A stretch of DNA of 64,000 nt from Brevibacterium zhoupengii. Lineage in GTDB: Bacteria; Actinomycetota; Actinomycetes; Actinomycetales; Brevibacteriaceae. Positions 19,009-27,746 of the stretch are shown piece by piece (position 1 is the stretch's first letter; each line of letters opens with the position of its first letter). The notes under the pieces were generated by a model, which worked only from the letters and a program-made list of their open reading frames with translations, was not told the DNA's origin and did not search any database. Position numbers and translations under genes: made by a program. The stretch covers positions 1,240,001 through 1,304,000 of the forward strand of contig NZ_CP088298.1 in the NCBI RefSeq assembly GCF_021117425.1. Direction: 5' to 3'.

Positions 19009-20547
19009 TCAGAGGAACTCCACGCCCTGAGCCAGCGGCAGCTCACCGGAGTAGTTGACCGTGTTTGTGGCCTGCCGCATGTAGGCCTTCCAAGAATCGG
19101 TGCCGGACTCGCGGCCGCCGCCTGTCTCCTTCTCACCACCGAAGGCCCCGCCGATCTCCGCACCTGAGGTGCCGATGTTGACGTTGGCGATGCCGCAGTC
19201 GGAACGGGACAGGAACTTCTCCGACTCGGCCAGCTCCGAAGTGAAGATCGCCGAGGACAGTCCCTGCGGCACACCGTTGTGAATCTCGAGTGCCTCATCG
19301 AGATCGGAATACGTCACGACGTAGAGGATCGGAGCGAAGGTCTCCGACTCCATCACCGAGGTCTGGGCAGGCATCCGCACGACCGCCGGCTCCACGTAGT
19401 GTGCACCGGGCCGTTCGTCGTCGAGGACGCGAGCACCGCCGGTCAGGACGGTGCCGCCTTCGGACTCGGCCTGCTTGAGTGCCGCCTGCATCGCCTCATA
19501 GGAGCCCTCGTTGATGAGCGGTCCCACCAGAACGCCGTCCTCGGTGGGAGACCCGATGCTCAGCGTCTTGTAGGCCGCGACGATCTTGTCCACGAAATCA
19601 TCGGCGATGGACTCATGGACGATGAGGCGGCGCAGGGTTGTGCAGCGCTGACCAGCCGTACCCGCCGCCGCGAACACCACACCCCGCAGCGCCAGGTCGA
19701 TGTCGGCACTCGGAGCCACGATCGCGCCATTGTTGCCGCCGAGTTCCAACAGGACCCGACCGAAGCGTTCGGCCACGACCGGACCGACCTCACGACCCAT
19801 GCGCACCGAACCGGTGGCAGAGACCAGCGCCACATGCTCATCGCGGACCATCGCATCGCCGATGTCCCGGCCGCCGACGAGGACAGGGACGAGCCCTTCC
19901 GGAGCCCCCACCTCGGCGGCGGCACGGGCGAGCAGGGACTGCGCGCCCAGGGCTGCGAGCACCGCGTTCTCTGAGGGTTTCCACACCACGGCGTCCCCGG
20001 CGACCAGGGCCAAGGCCGTATTCCAGGAGTACACGGCGACGGGGAAGTTGAAGGCGGAGATGACACCGACGACTCCGAGCGGATGCCAGGTCTCCATCAG
20101 CCTGTGGCCGGGGCGCTCACTGGGCATAGTCTTGCCCCACAGCTGCCTGGACTGACCGAGTGCGAACTCGCAGATGTCGATCATCTCCTGCACCTCACCG
20201 GCGGCCTCTGAGGGAGTCTTGCCCGCCTCGACCGTGATGATCTTCGCGAGGTCCTCCTTGTGCTCGCCCAGGAGCTGTCCCCAGCGCTGGACCAGCTGAC
20301 CGCGCACGGGTGCAGGGACATCTCGCCAGGAGGCGAACGCCTCGGCGGCTGCGTCGATCTTCTCCGACGCGGATTCCTTGGTGTCCGCGGCCAGCGTGCC
20401 CAGGCTCTGCCCGGTGATGGGGGAGCAGGCAGTCAGGCTCGCCGGGGCGGAGGACCCGGCGGTGAGCACGGAGGTGTCGACCCCGCAGGCCTTGAGGCCG
20501 CCGGTGAGCAGGTCGGTGATGGTCTGGTCGGTGGGCAATGCGGTCAT
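19009..20547 (-). CDS. amaB: ALDH7-family aldehyde dehydrogenase (probable aminoadipate-semialdehyde dehydrogenase)
   Basis: NAD(P)-dependent oxidation of an aldehyde, most likely alpha-aminoadipate semialdehyde (piperideine-6-carboxylate) to alpha-aminoadipate in lysine/pipecolate breakdown. The 512-residue protein has antiquitin-type signatures: FNFPVAVYSWN, LELGGNNGAIV, the catalytic Cys302 in AGQRCTTLRRL, and the diagnostic late segment GGEKETGGGRESGTDSWK. A good AAAGGA site precedes the ATG. It lies 103 bases behind a FAD amino-acid oxidase, matching the amaA-amaB arrangement described in Pseudomonas. The substrate is inferred from family and context. Confidence 0.85.
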   Translation of the reverse strand: MTALPTDQTITDLLTGGLKACGVDTSVLTAGSSAPASLTACSPITGQSLGTLAADTKESASEKIDAAAEAFASWRDVPAPVRGQLVQRWGQLLGEHKEDLAKIITVEAGKTPSEAAGEVQEMIDICEFALGQSRQLWGKTMPSERPGHRLMETWHPLGVVGVISAFNFPVAVYSWNTALALVAGDAVVWKPSENAVLAALGAQSLLARAAAEVGAPEGLVPVLVGGRDIGDAMVRDEHVALVSATGSVRMGREVGPVVAERFGRVLLELGGNNGAIVAPSADIDLALRGVVFAAAGTAGQRCTTLRRLIVHESIADDFVDKIVAAYKTLSIGSPTEDGVLVGPLINEGSYEAMQAALKQAESEGGTVLTGGARVLDDERPGAHYVEPAVVRMPAQTSVMESETFAPILYVVTYSDLDEALEIHNGVPQGLSSAIFTSELAESEKFLSRSDCGIANVNIGTSGAEIGGAFGGEKETGGGRESGTDSWKAYMRQATNTVNYSGELPLAQGVEFL

Positions 20548-20600
20548 TGCAGTCCTTTCGCTGGTGCTCCTGGTGAGCCGGAATCTGATGATGTGCTTAA

Positions 20601-20640
20601 GTCACGGTCGATGGGTGTCCGTCACTGTCGATGGCAATGG
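20601..20640. repeat. Two imperfect 20-base direct repeats after the oxidase gene
   Basis: GTCACGGTCGATGG at 20601 recurs as GTCACTGTCGATGG at 20621, exactly 20 bases apart. It lies just 3' of the minus-strand oxidase stop, in the short gap before the aldehyde dehydrogenase. Confidence 0.6.
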
Positions 20641-20650
20641 GTGCGGGGCG

Positions 20651-21850
20651 TCAGACGATGTTGAGCTCCTTGCGCAGTCCCGAGGTGGCGAAGCGGCGTT
20701 TGTCCAGGCCGGAGACATCGACGAAGGGAACCTGACCGGTCATGAGGTCGGCGACGACCTCCCCGACGGCCGGTCCCATGAGGAATCCGTGGCCGGAGAA
20801 CCCGCAGGCGTAGAAGAAGCCGGAAAGTTCCTCGGCCTGGCCGATGAGCGCATTGTGGTCAGGGGTCATCTCGTAGAGTCCCGCCCAGCCGCGTTTGGCC
20901 TCGACATCGCCCAGAGCAGGAGCGCGGGTTTCGATGAGTTCGGCCAAAGTGGGCAGCCAGTCCGGGTTGCGTTTGTCGTCGAATTCCCACACATCGGACT
21001 CGTCCGGGCACCCGAAGAGCAGGCCCGGTCCCTCAGGGTGAACGTAGAAGCTCGTGCTGAAGTCGATGGTGAAGGGCATGCGCGCCAGGTCGATGCCCAG
21101 TGCCGCCTCATCCACGGGTTCGCTGACCATGATCTCGCGGCGAAGCGGCCTGACCGGCAGATCAACCCCGGCCGCCTCGCCGACGAGTCCGGACCAGGCG
21201 CCGGCGGCACACACGACCTGCGCACACTCGATCCTGCCCCTGCTCGTGGTCACCGCGGTGACCCGGCGGGAACCTGCACCCTCGGACGATTCGAACCCGG
21301 TCACCTCGCAATTCTTGACCACCTGCACACCCAGGCCTCGTGCGGCGCTGACATAACCGGAGACCACGGCCTCGGGCGTGCAGTGCCCATCACCGGGATT
21401 GAAGGCCCCGGCAACGATGCCCTCTGTGTCGATGTACGGGGCCAGCTCGGCCACCTCAGCGACGGTGAGCATCCGGGAATCCAGGCCCATGCGCTGCTGG
21501 AGCGCGACGTTGGCAGCGAAGGTCTCGGCATCGGCGGTGGAGTCGAGGAGGAACAGGTAGCCGTTGCTCACCAGATCGATGTCGACGCCGAACTCGGCCT
21601 CGAAATTGCGCAGCACCTCGAGGCTGCGGGTGGCCAGGGCGATATTGACCTCATCGGAGAACTGGCAGCGCACCCCACCGGCGGCCTTCGACGTCGAGCC
21701 CGAGCCGGGGACGTCGCGCTCGACGAGAACGATGTCCTTCACACCGTGTTTGGCCAGGTGATAGGCGATGGACGCCCCCATGACTCCGGCGCCGATGATG
21801 ACCACCTCGGCGCTCGCCGGGGCTGTTGCTGTCGGTGATGTGCTCTCCAA
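20651..21850 (-). CDS. FAD-dependent amino-acid oxidoreductase (DAO family)
   Basis: A 399-residue flavoprotein of the DAO/sarcosine-oxidase-beta type. It has the dinucleotide motif VVIIGAGVMGASIAYHLA near the N-terminus, the flavin-contacting SKAAGGVRCQFSDE, and a C-terminal GFSGHGFLMGPAVGE segment. Adjacent ALDH7 suggests L-pipecolate (or a related cyclic or N-methyl amino acid) as substrate, the product being passed to the dehydrogenase. I prefer a TTG start at 21850, preceded by AAAGAGGTGG, over an in-frame ATG at 21943 whose N-terminus would be a non-conserved basic stretch. Probable target of the divergent LysR regulator. Confidence 0.8.
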   Translation of the reverse strand: MESTSPTATAPASAEVVIIGAGVMGASIAYHLAKHGVKDIVLVERDVPGSGSTSKAAGGVRCQFSDEVNIALATRSLEVLRNFEAEFGVDIDLVSNGYLFLLDSTADAETFAANVALQQRMGLDSRMLTVAEVAELAPYIDTEGIVAGAFNPGDGHCTPEAVVSGYVSAARGLGVQVVKNCEVTGFESSEGAGSRRVTAVTTSRGRIECAQVVCAAGAWSGLVGEAAGVDLPVRPLRREIMVSEPVDEAALGIDLARMPFTIDFSTSFYVHPEGPGLLFGCPDESDVWEFDDKRNPDWLPTLAELIETRAPALGDVEAKRGWAGLYEMTPDHNALIGQAEELSGFFYACGFSGHGFLMGPAVGEVVADLMTGQVPFVDVSGLDKRRFATSGLRKELNIV

Positions 21851-22026
21851 CTTCCACCTCTTTCGTCTCCTGTCGCAGCGACCGTCGCTGGTCACCGCGA
21901 CAGCTGGGAGCGCCGACGTCGATGTCGGCGGAATGCGGCTCACTGCCCATTGTGGTTCCAGTCACGTTTAAGGACAAGAGTGAGTTCATGAAAACTGTTT
22001 TTAGGAAATGTGAAAAGAGCTAGGCT

Positions 22027-22923
22027 GTGGCCATGGGATGGACCTTGGGGCAGCTGCGCACATTCGTCACCGTGGCCGAACTCGGGTCCATGACCAGGGC
22101 CGCGGAGCAGTTGGGCTACAGCATCGGCGCGGTCTCCCAGCACATGAGTGCCCTCCGCCGGGCCGTCGGCTCCGAACTCTTCCTTCGCCGAGGCAGAGGA
22201 ATGATCCTCGCCGAGGCCGGTCGAACGCTGCTCCCGCGCGCCCGCAGCATCCTCGCCGCTCAGAAGCAGGCCGAGATGGCGATGCTGGGCAGGGACTTCC
22301 GCAGTGAGGCCATCGTCACGCTCGGGGTCTTCGGCTCCGCCTCGACCAGGGCCCTGCCGTCCATCGTGCGCCTCCTTGGCCGACAGCACCCGCACATCGA
22401 GGTCCGGGCCCGCGAGATCAACGTCGAGACGATGTCGGCAGCTGTCATCGACGGCGCCATCGACCTGGGGATCGGAATCAACTACCCGGCCGTGCCCCTT
22501 CCGCCCATGCGGGGCCTGAGCTGGACGACAGTGGCCAGCGAGGACTTCGGCATCGTCGTGCCCGCAGGTGCACCGCGGCTCACACCGCAGGACCTGGCCG
22601 AAGCGGATTGGATCCTGCCGCCGGCCGAAGAGCTCTTCGGGCGAGCGATGCGCCTGGCCACCTCGGCGCTGGGGATCGCCGCCAAGGAGACCCACATCGT
22701 CACCGACACCGCGGTCGCGCTCGCCCTGGCCGGCACGGGACTCGGCCTGACGCTGGCGACGCCGATCATGATGTCCCTGGGCGGGCCTGACGTCGACCTG
22801 CATCCCATCGCCGAGGCGGGCGGCCGGGAGATCATCGTGCTGACGTCCCCGGACCCGGCAGATCCGGTCGCCGCCGTCGCCGAGGTGGTGGCCGAGGTGT
22901 TTCGTCCTAGGATGGGGCCATGA
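22027..22923 (+). CDS. LysR-family transcriptional regulator
   Basis: A 298-residue regulator. It has an N-terminal winged helix-turn-helix (LGQLRTFVTVAELGSMTRAAEQLG... then VSQHMSALRRAVGSELFLRRG), a linker helix, and a periplasmic-binding-protein-like effector domain from about residue 95. Divergent from the FAD oxidase with about 175 bases between, so it most likely controls the oxidase-ALDH7 pair, as LysR proteins usually regulate a divergent neighbour. Starts with GTG at 22027 or ATG at 22033. The stop overlaps the next gene (ATGA). Confidence 0.88.
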   Translation: MAMGWTLGQLRTFVTVAELGSMTRAAEQLGYSIGAVSQHMSALRRAVGSELFLRRGRGMILAEAGRTLLPRARSILAAQKQAEMAMLGRDFRSEAIVTLGVFGSASTRALPSIVRLLGRQHPHIEVRAREINVETMSAAVIDGAIDLGIGINYPAVPLPPMRGLSWTTVASEDFGIVVPAGAPRLTPQDLAEADWILPPAEELFGRAMRLATSALGIAAKETHIVTDTAVALALAGTGLGLTLATPIMMSLGGPDVDLHPIAEAGGREIIVLTSPDPADPVAAVAEVVAEVFRPRMGP

Positions 22924-23522
22924 GCTTCGATCATCAGTGGAACCGCATCCGTGAGACCAACCCCGACCACTCCGCGAACTACGCCGAGCGGTGGCGCAAC
23001 CTCGCTGCCTCCGGCCACGACATCGGGGGAGAGGCACGGTTCGTCAACGCGATGGCACCACGCGGGGCACGCATCCTCGACGCCGGCTGCGGGACCGGTC
23101 GGGCCGGTGGTCTGCTCATCAATGAGGGCCACACCGTCTACGGCGTCGATCTCGACGAGTTCCTCATCTCCGTCGCCGAGGAGGACTTCCCGAGCGGTGA
23201 ATGGCACACCGGTGACCTGGCCGAATTCGACTTCGTCGGCGCAGGCATCGACGACATCGACGTGGCGTTCTGCGCCGGCAACGTCCTGTCCTTCCTCGAC
23301 CCGGCCTCACGCCGCCAGACACTGTCGAACATCAAATCGACGCTCAAGCCCGGCGGACGCTTCGTCGCCGGCTTCGGAGCCGGCCGCGGCTATGATTTCG
23401 CAGACTTCATCGATGATGTGAAGGCGACCGGCATGCTCGTCAACCTCAAGCTGGCCACGTGGGAGCTCCACCCCTTCGAAGCTGACAGCGGATTCCTCGT
23501 CCTCATCGCCGAGCGTGTGTGA
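22920..23522 (+). CDS. Class I SAM-dependent methyltransferase
   Basis: A 200-residue protein with the Rossmann-type SAM fold: motif I ILDAGCGTGRAGG (about 51-63), the acidic end of strand 2 in YGVDLDEF, and motif IV-like FCAGNVLSFLD. It overlaps the LysR stop by 4 bases, so it is probably co-transcribed with the regulator. Substrate not determinable. Similar stand-alone methyltransferases are common in actinobacteria. Confidence 0.82.
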   Translation: MSFDHQWNRIRETNPDHSANYAERWRNLAASGHDIGGEARFVNAMAPRGARILDAGCGTGRAGGLLINEGHTVYGVDLDEFLISVAEEDFPSGEWHTGDLAEFDFVGAGIDDIDVAFCAGNVLSFLDPASRRQTLSNIKSTLKPGGRFVAGFGAGRGYDFADFIDDVKATGMLVNLKLATWELHPFEADSGFLVLIAERV

Positions 23523-23534
23523 CTTGATACTGCG

Positions 23535-24287
23535 ATGAGCAATCTCGCGTATGAAGACAAGCTCCTCGCCGCCATCTACGACGATGACAATCCGGATGGG
23601 CCCGATCACGACTACTTTCGCGAGCTCGCCCGGGACGTTGCCGCCACGCGAATCACGGACCTGGGGTGTGGCACAGGGATGCTGACTGCAACGTTGACGG
23701 GACCAGGTCGCGTCGTCGTCGGCATTGATCCGGCAGCGGCCATGCTCGAGCGTGCTGCGGCACGCCCCGGAGGTGACGGAGTCGAATGGCGGCTCGGAAC
23801 GTCCGAACTGGTCGAGTCCGATGCCTGCGACCTCATTGTGATGAGCGGAAACGTCGCGATGCACATCCTCGGTGACGCGTGGATTGCGACTCTGCGCGAC
23901 ATCAGCCGAGGGCTGCGCGCGGGCGGGGTGCTGGCCTTTGAGGCTCGCAACCCGCTGGCTCGGGCCTGGAGGAACTGGAACAACCCTGCCCAGACTCGAA
24001 CGACTGCTGTTGGGCAACTCCGTGAGACGACGACCGTCTCGGACCCGGATGACGAGGGCATCATCACCATGAACAGCGTGAATGAATTCCTCGACGCAGA
24101 TGAGGCGATCAACGTCAGTCAGCGGCTGCAGTTCCGAACATTCGACACACTTCGCGATGATCTCAACGCAGCTGGCATGAGAGTGCACAACATCTGGCAG
24201 GACTGGGATCGCACTCCGTTCACAGGTACCGAGAGCGAGCCTCTGATGATCGTCGAAGCCGTGAGCGCAGATGACCCGCGAGCGTGA
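23535..24287 (+). CDS. Class I SAM-dependent methyltransferase
   Basis: A 250-residue methyltransferase unrelated in detail to the preceding one. Motif I is ITDLGCGTGMLTATL (about residues 40-54), followed by VVGIDPAAAMLERAA and the MSGNVAMHIL loop, with a beta-rich C-terminal cap around YDDDN...VSQRLQFRTFD-type sequence. It begins 12 bases after its neighbour and has the same orientation. Two adjacent methyltransferases suggest either a shared pathway or a local duplication; low identity argues for the former. Substrate unknown. Confidence 0.8.
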   Translation: MSNLAYEDKLLAAIYDDDNPDGPDHDYFRELARDVAATRITDLGCGTGMLTATLTGPGRVVVGIDPAAAMLERAAARPGGDGVEWRLGTSELVESDACDLIVMSGNVAMHILGDAWIATLRDISRGLRAGGVLAFEARNPLARAWRNWNNPAQTRTTAVGQLRETTTVSDPDDEGIITMNSVNEFLDADEAINVSQRLQFRTFDTLRDDLNAAGMRVHNIWQDWDRTPFTGTESEPLMIVEAVSADDPRA

Positions 24288-24357
24288 CGCCGACGCACCC
24301 TGACCTGGGGAAGAGGAACGCTGCTCTTGGTGCGCAGGCCGAAACATGATTGGCTGG

Positions 24358-24386
24358 TTTCGTCGGATCGACACGATCCGACGAAA
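24358..24386. promoter_or_regulatory. Perfect 13-bp palindrome upstream of the ABM monooxygenase
   Basis: TTTCGTCGGATCG - ACA - CGATCCGACGAAA, a perfect inverted repeat with a 3-base centre. It lies 26 bases before the monooxygenase start and is placed like a repressor operator. No T tract follows, so it is unlikely to be a terminator for the upstream methyltransferase, although that cannot be excluded. Confidence 0.6.
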
Positions 24387-24412
24387 TTCGCATAAGCACA
24401 GGAGATGTCAGC

Positions 24413-24733
24413 ATGATTTTCATCGTTGTGAAATATGACGTGAAGCCAGAGAGCGTCGAGAAGTTCCCCGAAGCCGTGCGCACCTTCACCGAGGCGACAC
24501 GGTCGGAACCGGGCAACCTGTGGTTCGAATGGTCCAAGAGCCTGGAGAAGGATAACGAGTTCGTCCTCGTCGAAGCATTCACCGACGAAGGGGCAGAACC
24601 TCACGTCAAGAGCGATCACTTCGCCGCCGGACTCGAAGCCATGCGCCCCCACCTGGCATCGACGCCGAAGATCATCTCGCGCAAGATCGACGGCGAAGGC
24701 TGGGACGAGATGGGCGAACTCCAGATCGACTGA
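24413..24733 (+). CDS. ABM-domain (YgiN-like) putative monooxygenase
   Basis: A 106-residue ferredoxin-like alpha+beta barrel protein of the antibiotic-biosynthesis-monooxygenase family. The pattern is IFIVVKYDVKPESVEKF, then EPGNLWFEWSKSLEKDNEFVLVEAFTD and HVKSDHFAAGL, which resembles the quinol monooxygenase YgiN. Such proteins act as dimers on quinones or small phenolics without cofactors. The ATG at 24413 is preceded by AGGAGAT. The palindrome just upstream suggests regulated, perhaps quinone- or redox-responsive, expression. Confidence 0.82.
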   Translation: MIFIVVKYDVKPESVEKFPEAVRTFTEATRSEPGNLWFEWSKSLEKDNEFVLVEAFTDEGAEPHVKSDHFAAGLEAMRPHLASTPKIISRKIDGEGWDEMGELQID

Positions 24734-24806
24734 TCGGCACCTTCCTCCCATCGCCTGCATTGCGGCGACCCTGTTGAAATGGGTCTGGGTTGCCTAGACT
24801 TCTCCC

Positions 24807-25352
24807 ATGGCAACCAAAGCGATGAATGTGCAGGCGATCGAGAAGGCCCTCGGCGAACCCTGGGCTGACACTCGGGCCCGGCTCGAAGCGGCTGGGGGAG
24901 CGTCGGCGAGTCACAAGGAACTCGCCGACGCCCTCTACCCGCAGTTCGACGGGGTCGTTGAGAAGCACGGGTGGTGGGTCCAGGGCGCGGTCGTGGCCTA
25001 TGAGCAGGAGATCGGCAGACGTGTGCCCGGCCAGCGCGCCGACGGCACCTTCGACGTCGCGGTCTCGCGCACCGTGACCGGTACGCGAAATGATGTCATC
25101 ACCCGATTCGCCTTCCTCATCGACGAGGGAACGCTGGCAGGCGTGGCCCTCGATGGTGAAGCGCGCACCTCGACGACTGAGAAGCGTTCCTTCTGGCGGG
25201 CGAACCTTGAGGACGGAACCAAGTTCGAGGCCGCGGCCGAACCGAAGGACGAAGGCAGGACGATGCTGGTGCTCACCGCGTCGAAGCTGCCCAGCACTGA
25301 GGCCCTCGAGGAGCGTCGGGCCGCGCTCAAGGAGCTCCTCGGGCAGCTCTGA
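24807..25352 (+). CDS. DUF4287-type conserved protein
   Basis: A 181-residue cytosolic protein. The N-terminus (about 1-75) resembles DUF4287: a helix pair with ASHKELADAL and GWWVQGAVVAYEQEIGRR. The C-terminal half (about 85-175) is a beta-rich domain resembling START/SRPBCC-like proteins of actinobacteria. No enzyme motif is visible. It sits alone, convergent with the ECF transporter genes. Function unknown. Confidence 0.65.
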   Translation: MATKAMNVQAIEKALGEPWADTRARLEAAGGASASHKELADALYPQFDGVVEKHGWWVQGAVVAYEQEIGRRVPGQRADGTFDVAVSRTVTGTRNDVITRFAFLIDEGTLAGVALDGEARTSTTEKRSFWRANLEDGTKFEAAAEPKDEGRTMLVLTASKLPSTEALEERRAALKELLGQL

Positions 25353-25390
25353 GCATGCGATCGCGTGTGGCTGGCAGGACGGGCAGTTCC

Positions 25391-26272
25391 TCAGCCGCCG
25401 ACGATCGGATTCCACGTACCGAACGCATGCGCGGCCACGATCGCGAGTACGCAGACGACCAATGACGCCGCCACAGCCACACCATCCCCGGCACCGAAGG
25501 TCGAGCGTCTGCGCCAGGTCCGTCCGGGACGGCCGAACGCCCTGCCCTCCATGGCCATAGCCAATGTGGTGCCGCGTCGGATCGACTGCACCAGCAGCAC
25601 GAAGATGCCGGCGCAGAGACTCCCAGTGCGCTGCACGATCGAACCGCCGGCGAGGCCCCTGGCCCGCCTGGCCATCGCCAAGGTCTGCCACTCGCTGACA
25701 AGCAGCCCGAGCAGTCGACTCGCCGCGAGCACCGAGACGACGACCACCTCGGGCAGGTGCAGTCGCTGGACGAGCGCATCCGCGAGGTCACGGGGATCAA
25801 TGGTGGAGGCCAGGACGATGAGCGGAATCGCCAAGGCCAAAGCGCGCAGGAAGATCGCGGCCGCAGCCCCGAGAGAACCCGTCGTCATCAGGATCGGACC
25901 GAGGTCGATGACCACCGCACCGGTCTTCTCTGCCAGAATCGCCGTGCCCCACGCCGCCAGAAGTGCGCCGAGAGGCAGGAACCACAGACGCTTGAGTGCA
26001 GCTATCAGGTCCAGCCCCGTCGTCGGCAGTGCGAGCAGGCAGAACCCCAGGACGACTCCCGCCGAGACCATGTCGATGCTCAACAGTGTTCCGACCATGA
26101 GGATGAGCGCCACAGCGATCTTCGTCAGCGGATTGCACCTGACCAGTGCCGTGGTGCGCACCAAGGGAATGAGCTGGCCGGGATCATTAACCGCGACCTC
26201 GGTGCCAGTGACAGCTGTGGCTCGCCCAGCCGAATCGGTGTGTTCGATCGCGTGCTCACGCAATTCGCTCAC
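25391..26272 (-). CDS. ECF transporter T component (EcfT/YkoC-like)
   Basis: Transmembrane coupling subunit of an energy-coupling-factor vitamin importer. The 293-residue protein has several hydrophobic helices and two EcfT coupling motifs, seen as MARRARGLAG and MAMEGRAFG in the C-terminal half, that contact the ATPases. It overlaps the ATPase gene by 17 bases, and the order S-A-T on the minus strand forms one operon behind the TPP riboswitch. Hence it is likely a dedicated group I thiamine-precursor transporter (YkoC role). Confidence 0.88.
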   Translation of the reverse strand: MSELREHAIEHTDSAGRATAVTGTEVAVNDPGQLIPLVRTTALVRCNPLTKIAVALILMVGTLLSIDMVSAGVVLGFCLLALPTTGLDLIAALKRLWFLPLGALLAAWGTAILAEKTGAVVIDLGPILMTTGSLGAAAAIFLRALALAIPLIVLASTIDPRDLADALVQRLHLPEVVVVSVLAASRLLGLLVSEWQTLAMARRARGLAGGSIVQRTGSLCAGIFVLLVQSIRRGTTLAMAMEGRAFGRPGRTWRRRSTFGAGDGVAVAASLVVCVLAIVAAHAFGTWNPIVGG

Positions 26273-27746
26273 CTGCCTTCGTCCTCCGACTCAACTCGAC
26301 CCGCCTGGCCCCGATGGCGTCGAGGAACGCATGGTCGTGGCTGACCGCGACCACGGCGGACCCGCGGGCAAGGACGTCGATGAACTGCTCGACCAGACCG
26401 GCCCAGGTCAGGGCATCCTGGCCGAACGTCGGTTCGTCGACGATGAGCACCTTCGGCCGCGGCGCCATCATGGCAGCCACCGACAGGCGACGCTTCTCAC
26501 CGCCCGAGAGGCCCTGCGGGTGAGCCTCGGCGAGCCTCTCAAGTCCCAGCACCTCGAGGAGTTCGGCGACGCGATCGTCGACCTCGGCACTCGACCATCC
26601 GGCCAGTCGCGGTCCCAAAGCCAGCTCCTCGGTCACACTCGAACGCAGGAACTGATGTTCGGGTTCCTGGAACACCATCCCGATGCGAGGAGCCAGAAAC
26701 GCCGAGGGCCACCGGAAGGGTCGGGCATGTTTGGCACCATCTCGCAGATTGCCGGCAGCTCTCACCTCGCCCTCGAATTCCGGGATGAGGCCGGCCAGGG
26801 TCAGCGCCAAGGTCGACTTGCCGGCCCCGTTGGCGCCGACGATGCCCAGGGCCTCACCGGACCGAACTGACAGATCGAGGCCGGTCGCCGCGCGAACCTT
26901 CGCACCGGGGCGAGCCACACTGAGGCACTCAGTCCTCAGCACGACCTCGCCGTCGGCGCGGGGGAGCGGTTCTGCACTCGGCTGCACCGCAGGGTTGGAG
27001 GGTCCGGCCGTCCCCGGCACCCAGATCCCACACTCAACCAGCACCTCGGCGAGCGCAGGATCATCGAAGACCGACCTCGGCGGACCCTGGGCAAGCAGGC
27101 CTGCTGGGCCGAGGACGATCACGGTGTCCACGTGATCGAGCCACAATCCGACCCGGTGTTCGACGATGACCATCGTCGCCGAGGTGGCCGCCTGGGTCTC
27201 GAGGACCGCATCCCGAACGGAGGCGGCGGAGTCCGGATCGATATTGGCTGTCGGCTCATCGAGGATGATCACCTGCGGTGCCATCGCGTGGATTCCTGCC
27301 AGCGCCAAGCGCTGCTTCTGACCTCCGGACAGCGCGGCAGTGGGATGGTCGTGGGGGAGACCCAGGCCCATGGCCGTCAGGGAGGCGGGAATGCGAGCGG
27401 CGATGACGTCGGCAGGCAGGCCCAGGTTCTCCATGCCGAAGGCGACATCATCGCCGACCCGGGAGAAGATCACCTGCGAATCGGGGTCCTGGAGGACTAG
27501 CCCGGTCTCACCTCGGCGCGGATCCGGTGGACGGTCGCCGATGAGAAGCTGACCAGCTGCCTCACCTGACTCGGCAGGCAGAACTCCTGCGATCGCATGC
27601 AGGAGGGTGGTCTTGCCTGCCCCGGACGGACCGAGCAGAAGCACCTTCTCACCTGCCGCGATGTCCAGATCGAGGGGACCGATGGCGGGCTCATCACGAT
27701 CGGCATGGCGCCACGAGAACCCGCGGGCGCGAATCGGCAGGGCCAT
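26256..27746 (-). CDS. ECF transporter duplicated ATPase (YkoD-like)
   Basis: A 496-residue protein with two ABC ATPase modules in tandem. The first has Walker A GPSGAGKTT and signature LSGGQKQRLALAG; the second has GANGAGKST and LSGGEKRRLSVAA; both have DEPT Walker B ends. The Q-loops read LQDPDSQVIF and FQEPEHQFL, typical of ECF ATPases. Fusing both ATPases into one chain is the YkoD arrangement for HMP/thiamine uptake. The ATG at 27746 overlaps the S-component stop; the open frame continues upstream but that part is a shadow of the S gene. Confidence 0.92.
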   Translation of the reverse strand: MALPIRARGFSWRHADRDEPAIGPLDLDIAAGEKVLLLGPSGAGKTTLLHAIAGVLPAESGEAAGQLLIGDRPPDPRRGETGLVLQDPDSQVIFSRVGDDVAFGMENLGLPADVIAARIPASLTAMGLGLPHDHPTAALSGGQKQRLALAGIHAMAPQVIILDEPTANIDPDSAASVRDAVLETQAATSATMVIVEHRVGLWLDHVDTVIVLGPAGLLAQGPPRSVFDDPALAEVLVECGIWVPGTAGPSNPAVQPSAEPLPRADGEVVLRTECLSVARPGAKVRAATGLDLSVRSGEALGIVGANGAGKSTLALTLAGLIPEFEGEVRAAGNLRDGAKHARPFRWPSAFLAPRIGMVFQEPEHQFLRSSVTEELALGPRLAGWSSAEVDDRVAELLEVLGLERLAEAHPQGLSGGEKRRLSVAAMMAPRPKVLIVDEPTFGQDALTWAGLVEQFIDVLARGSAVVAVSHDHAFLDAIGARRVELSRRTKAGERIA

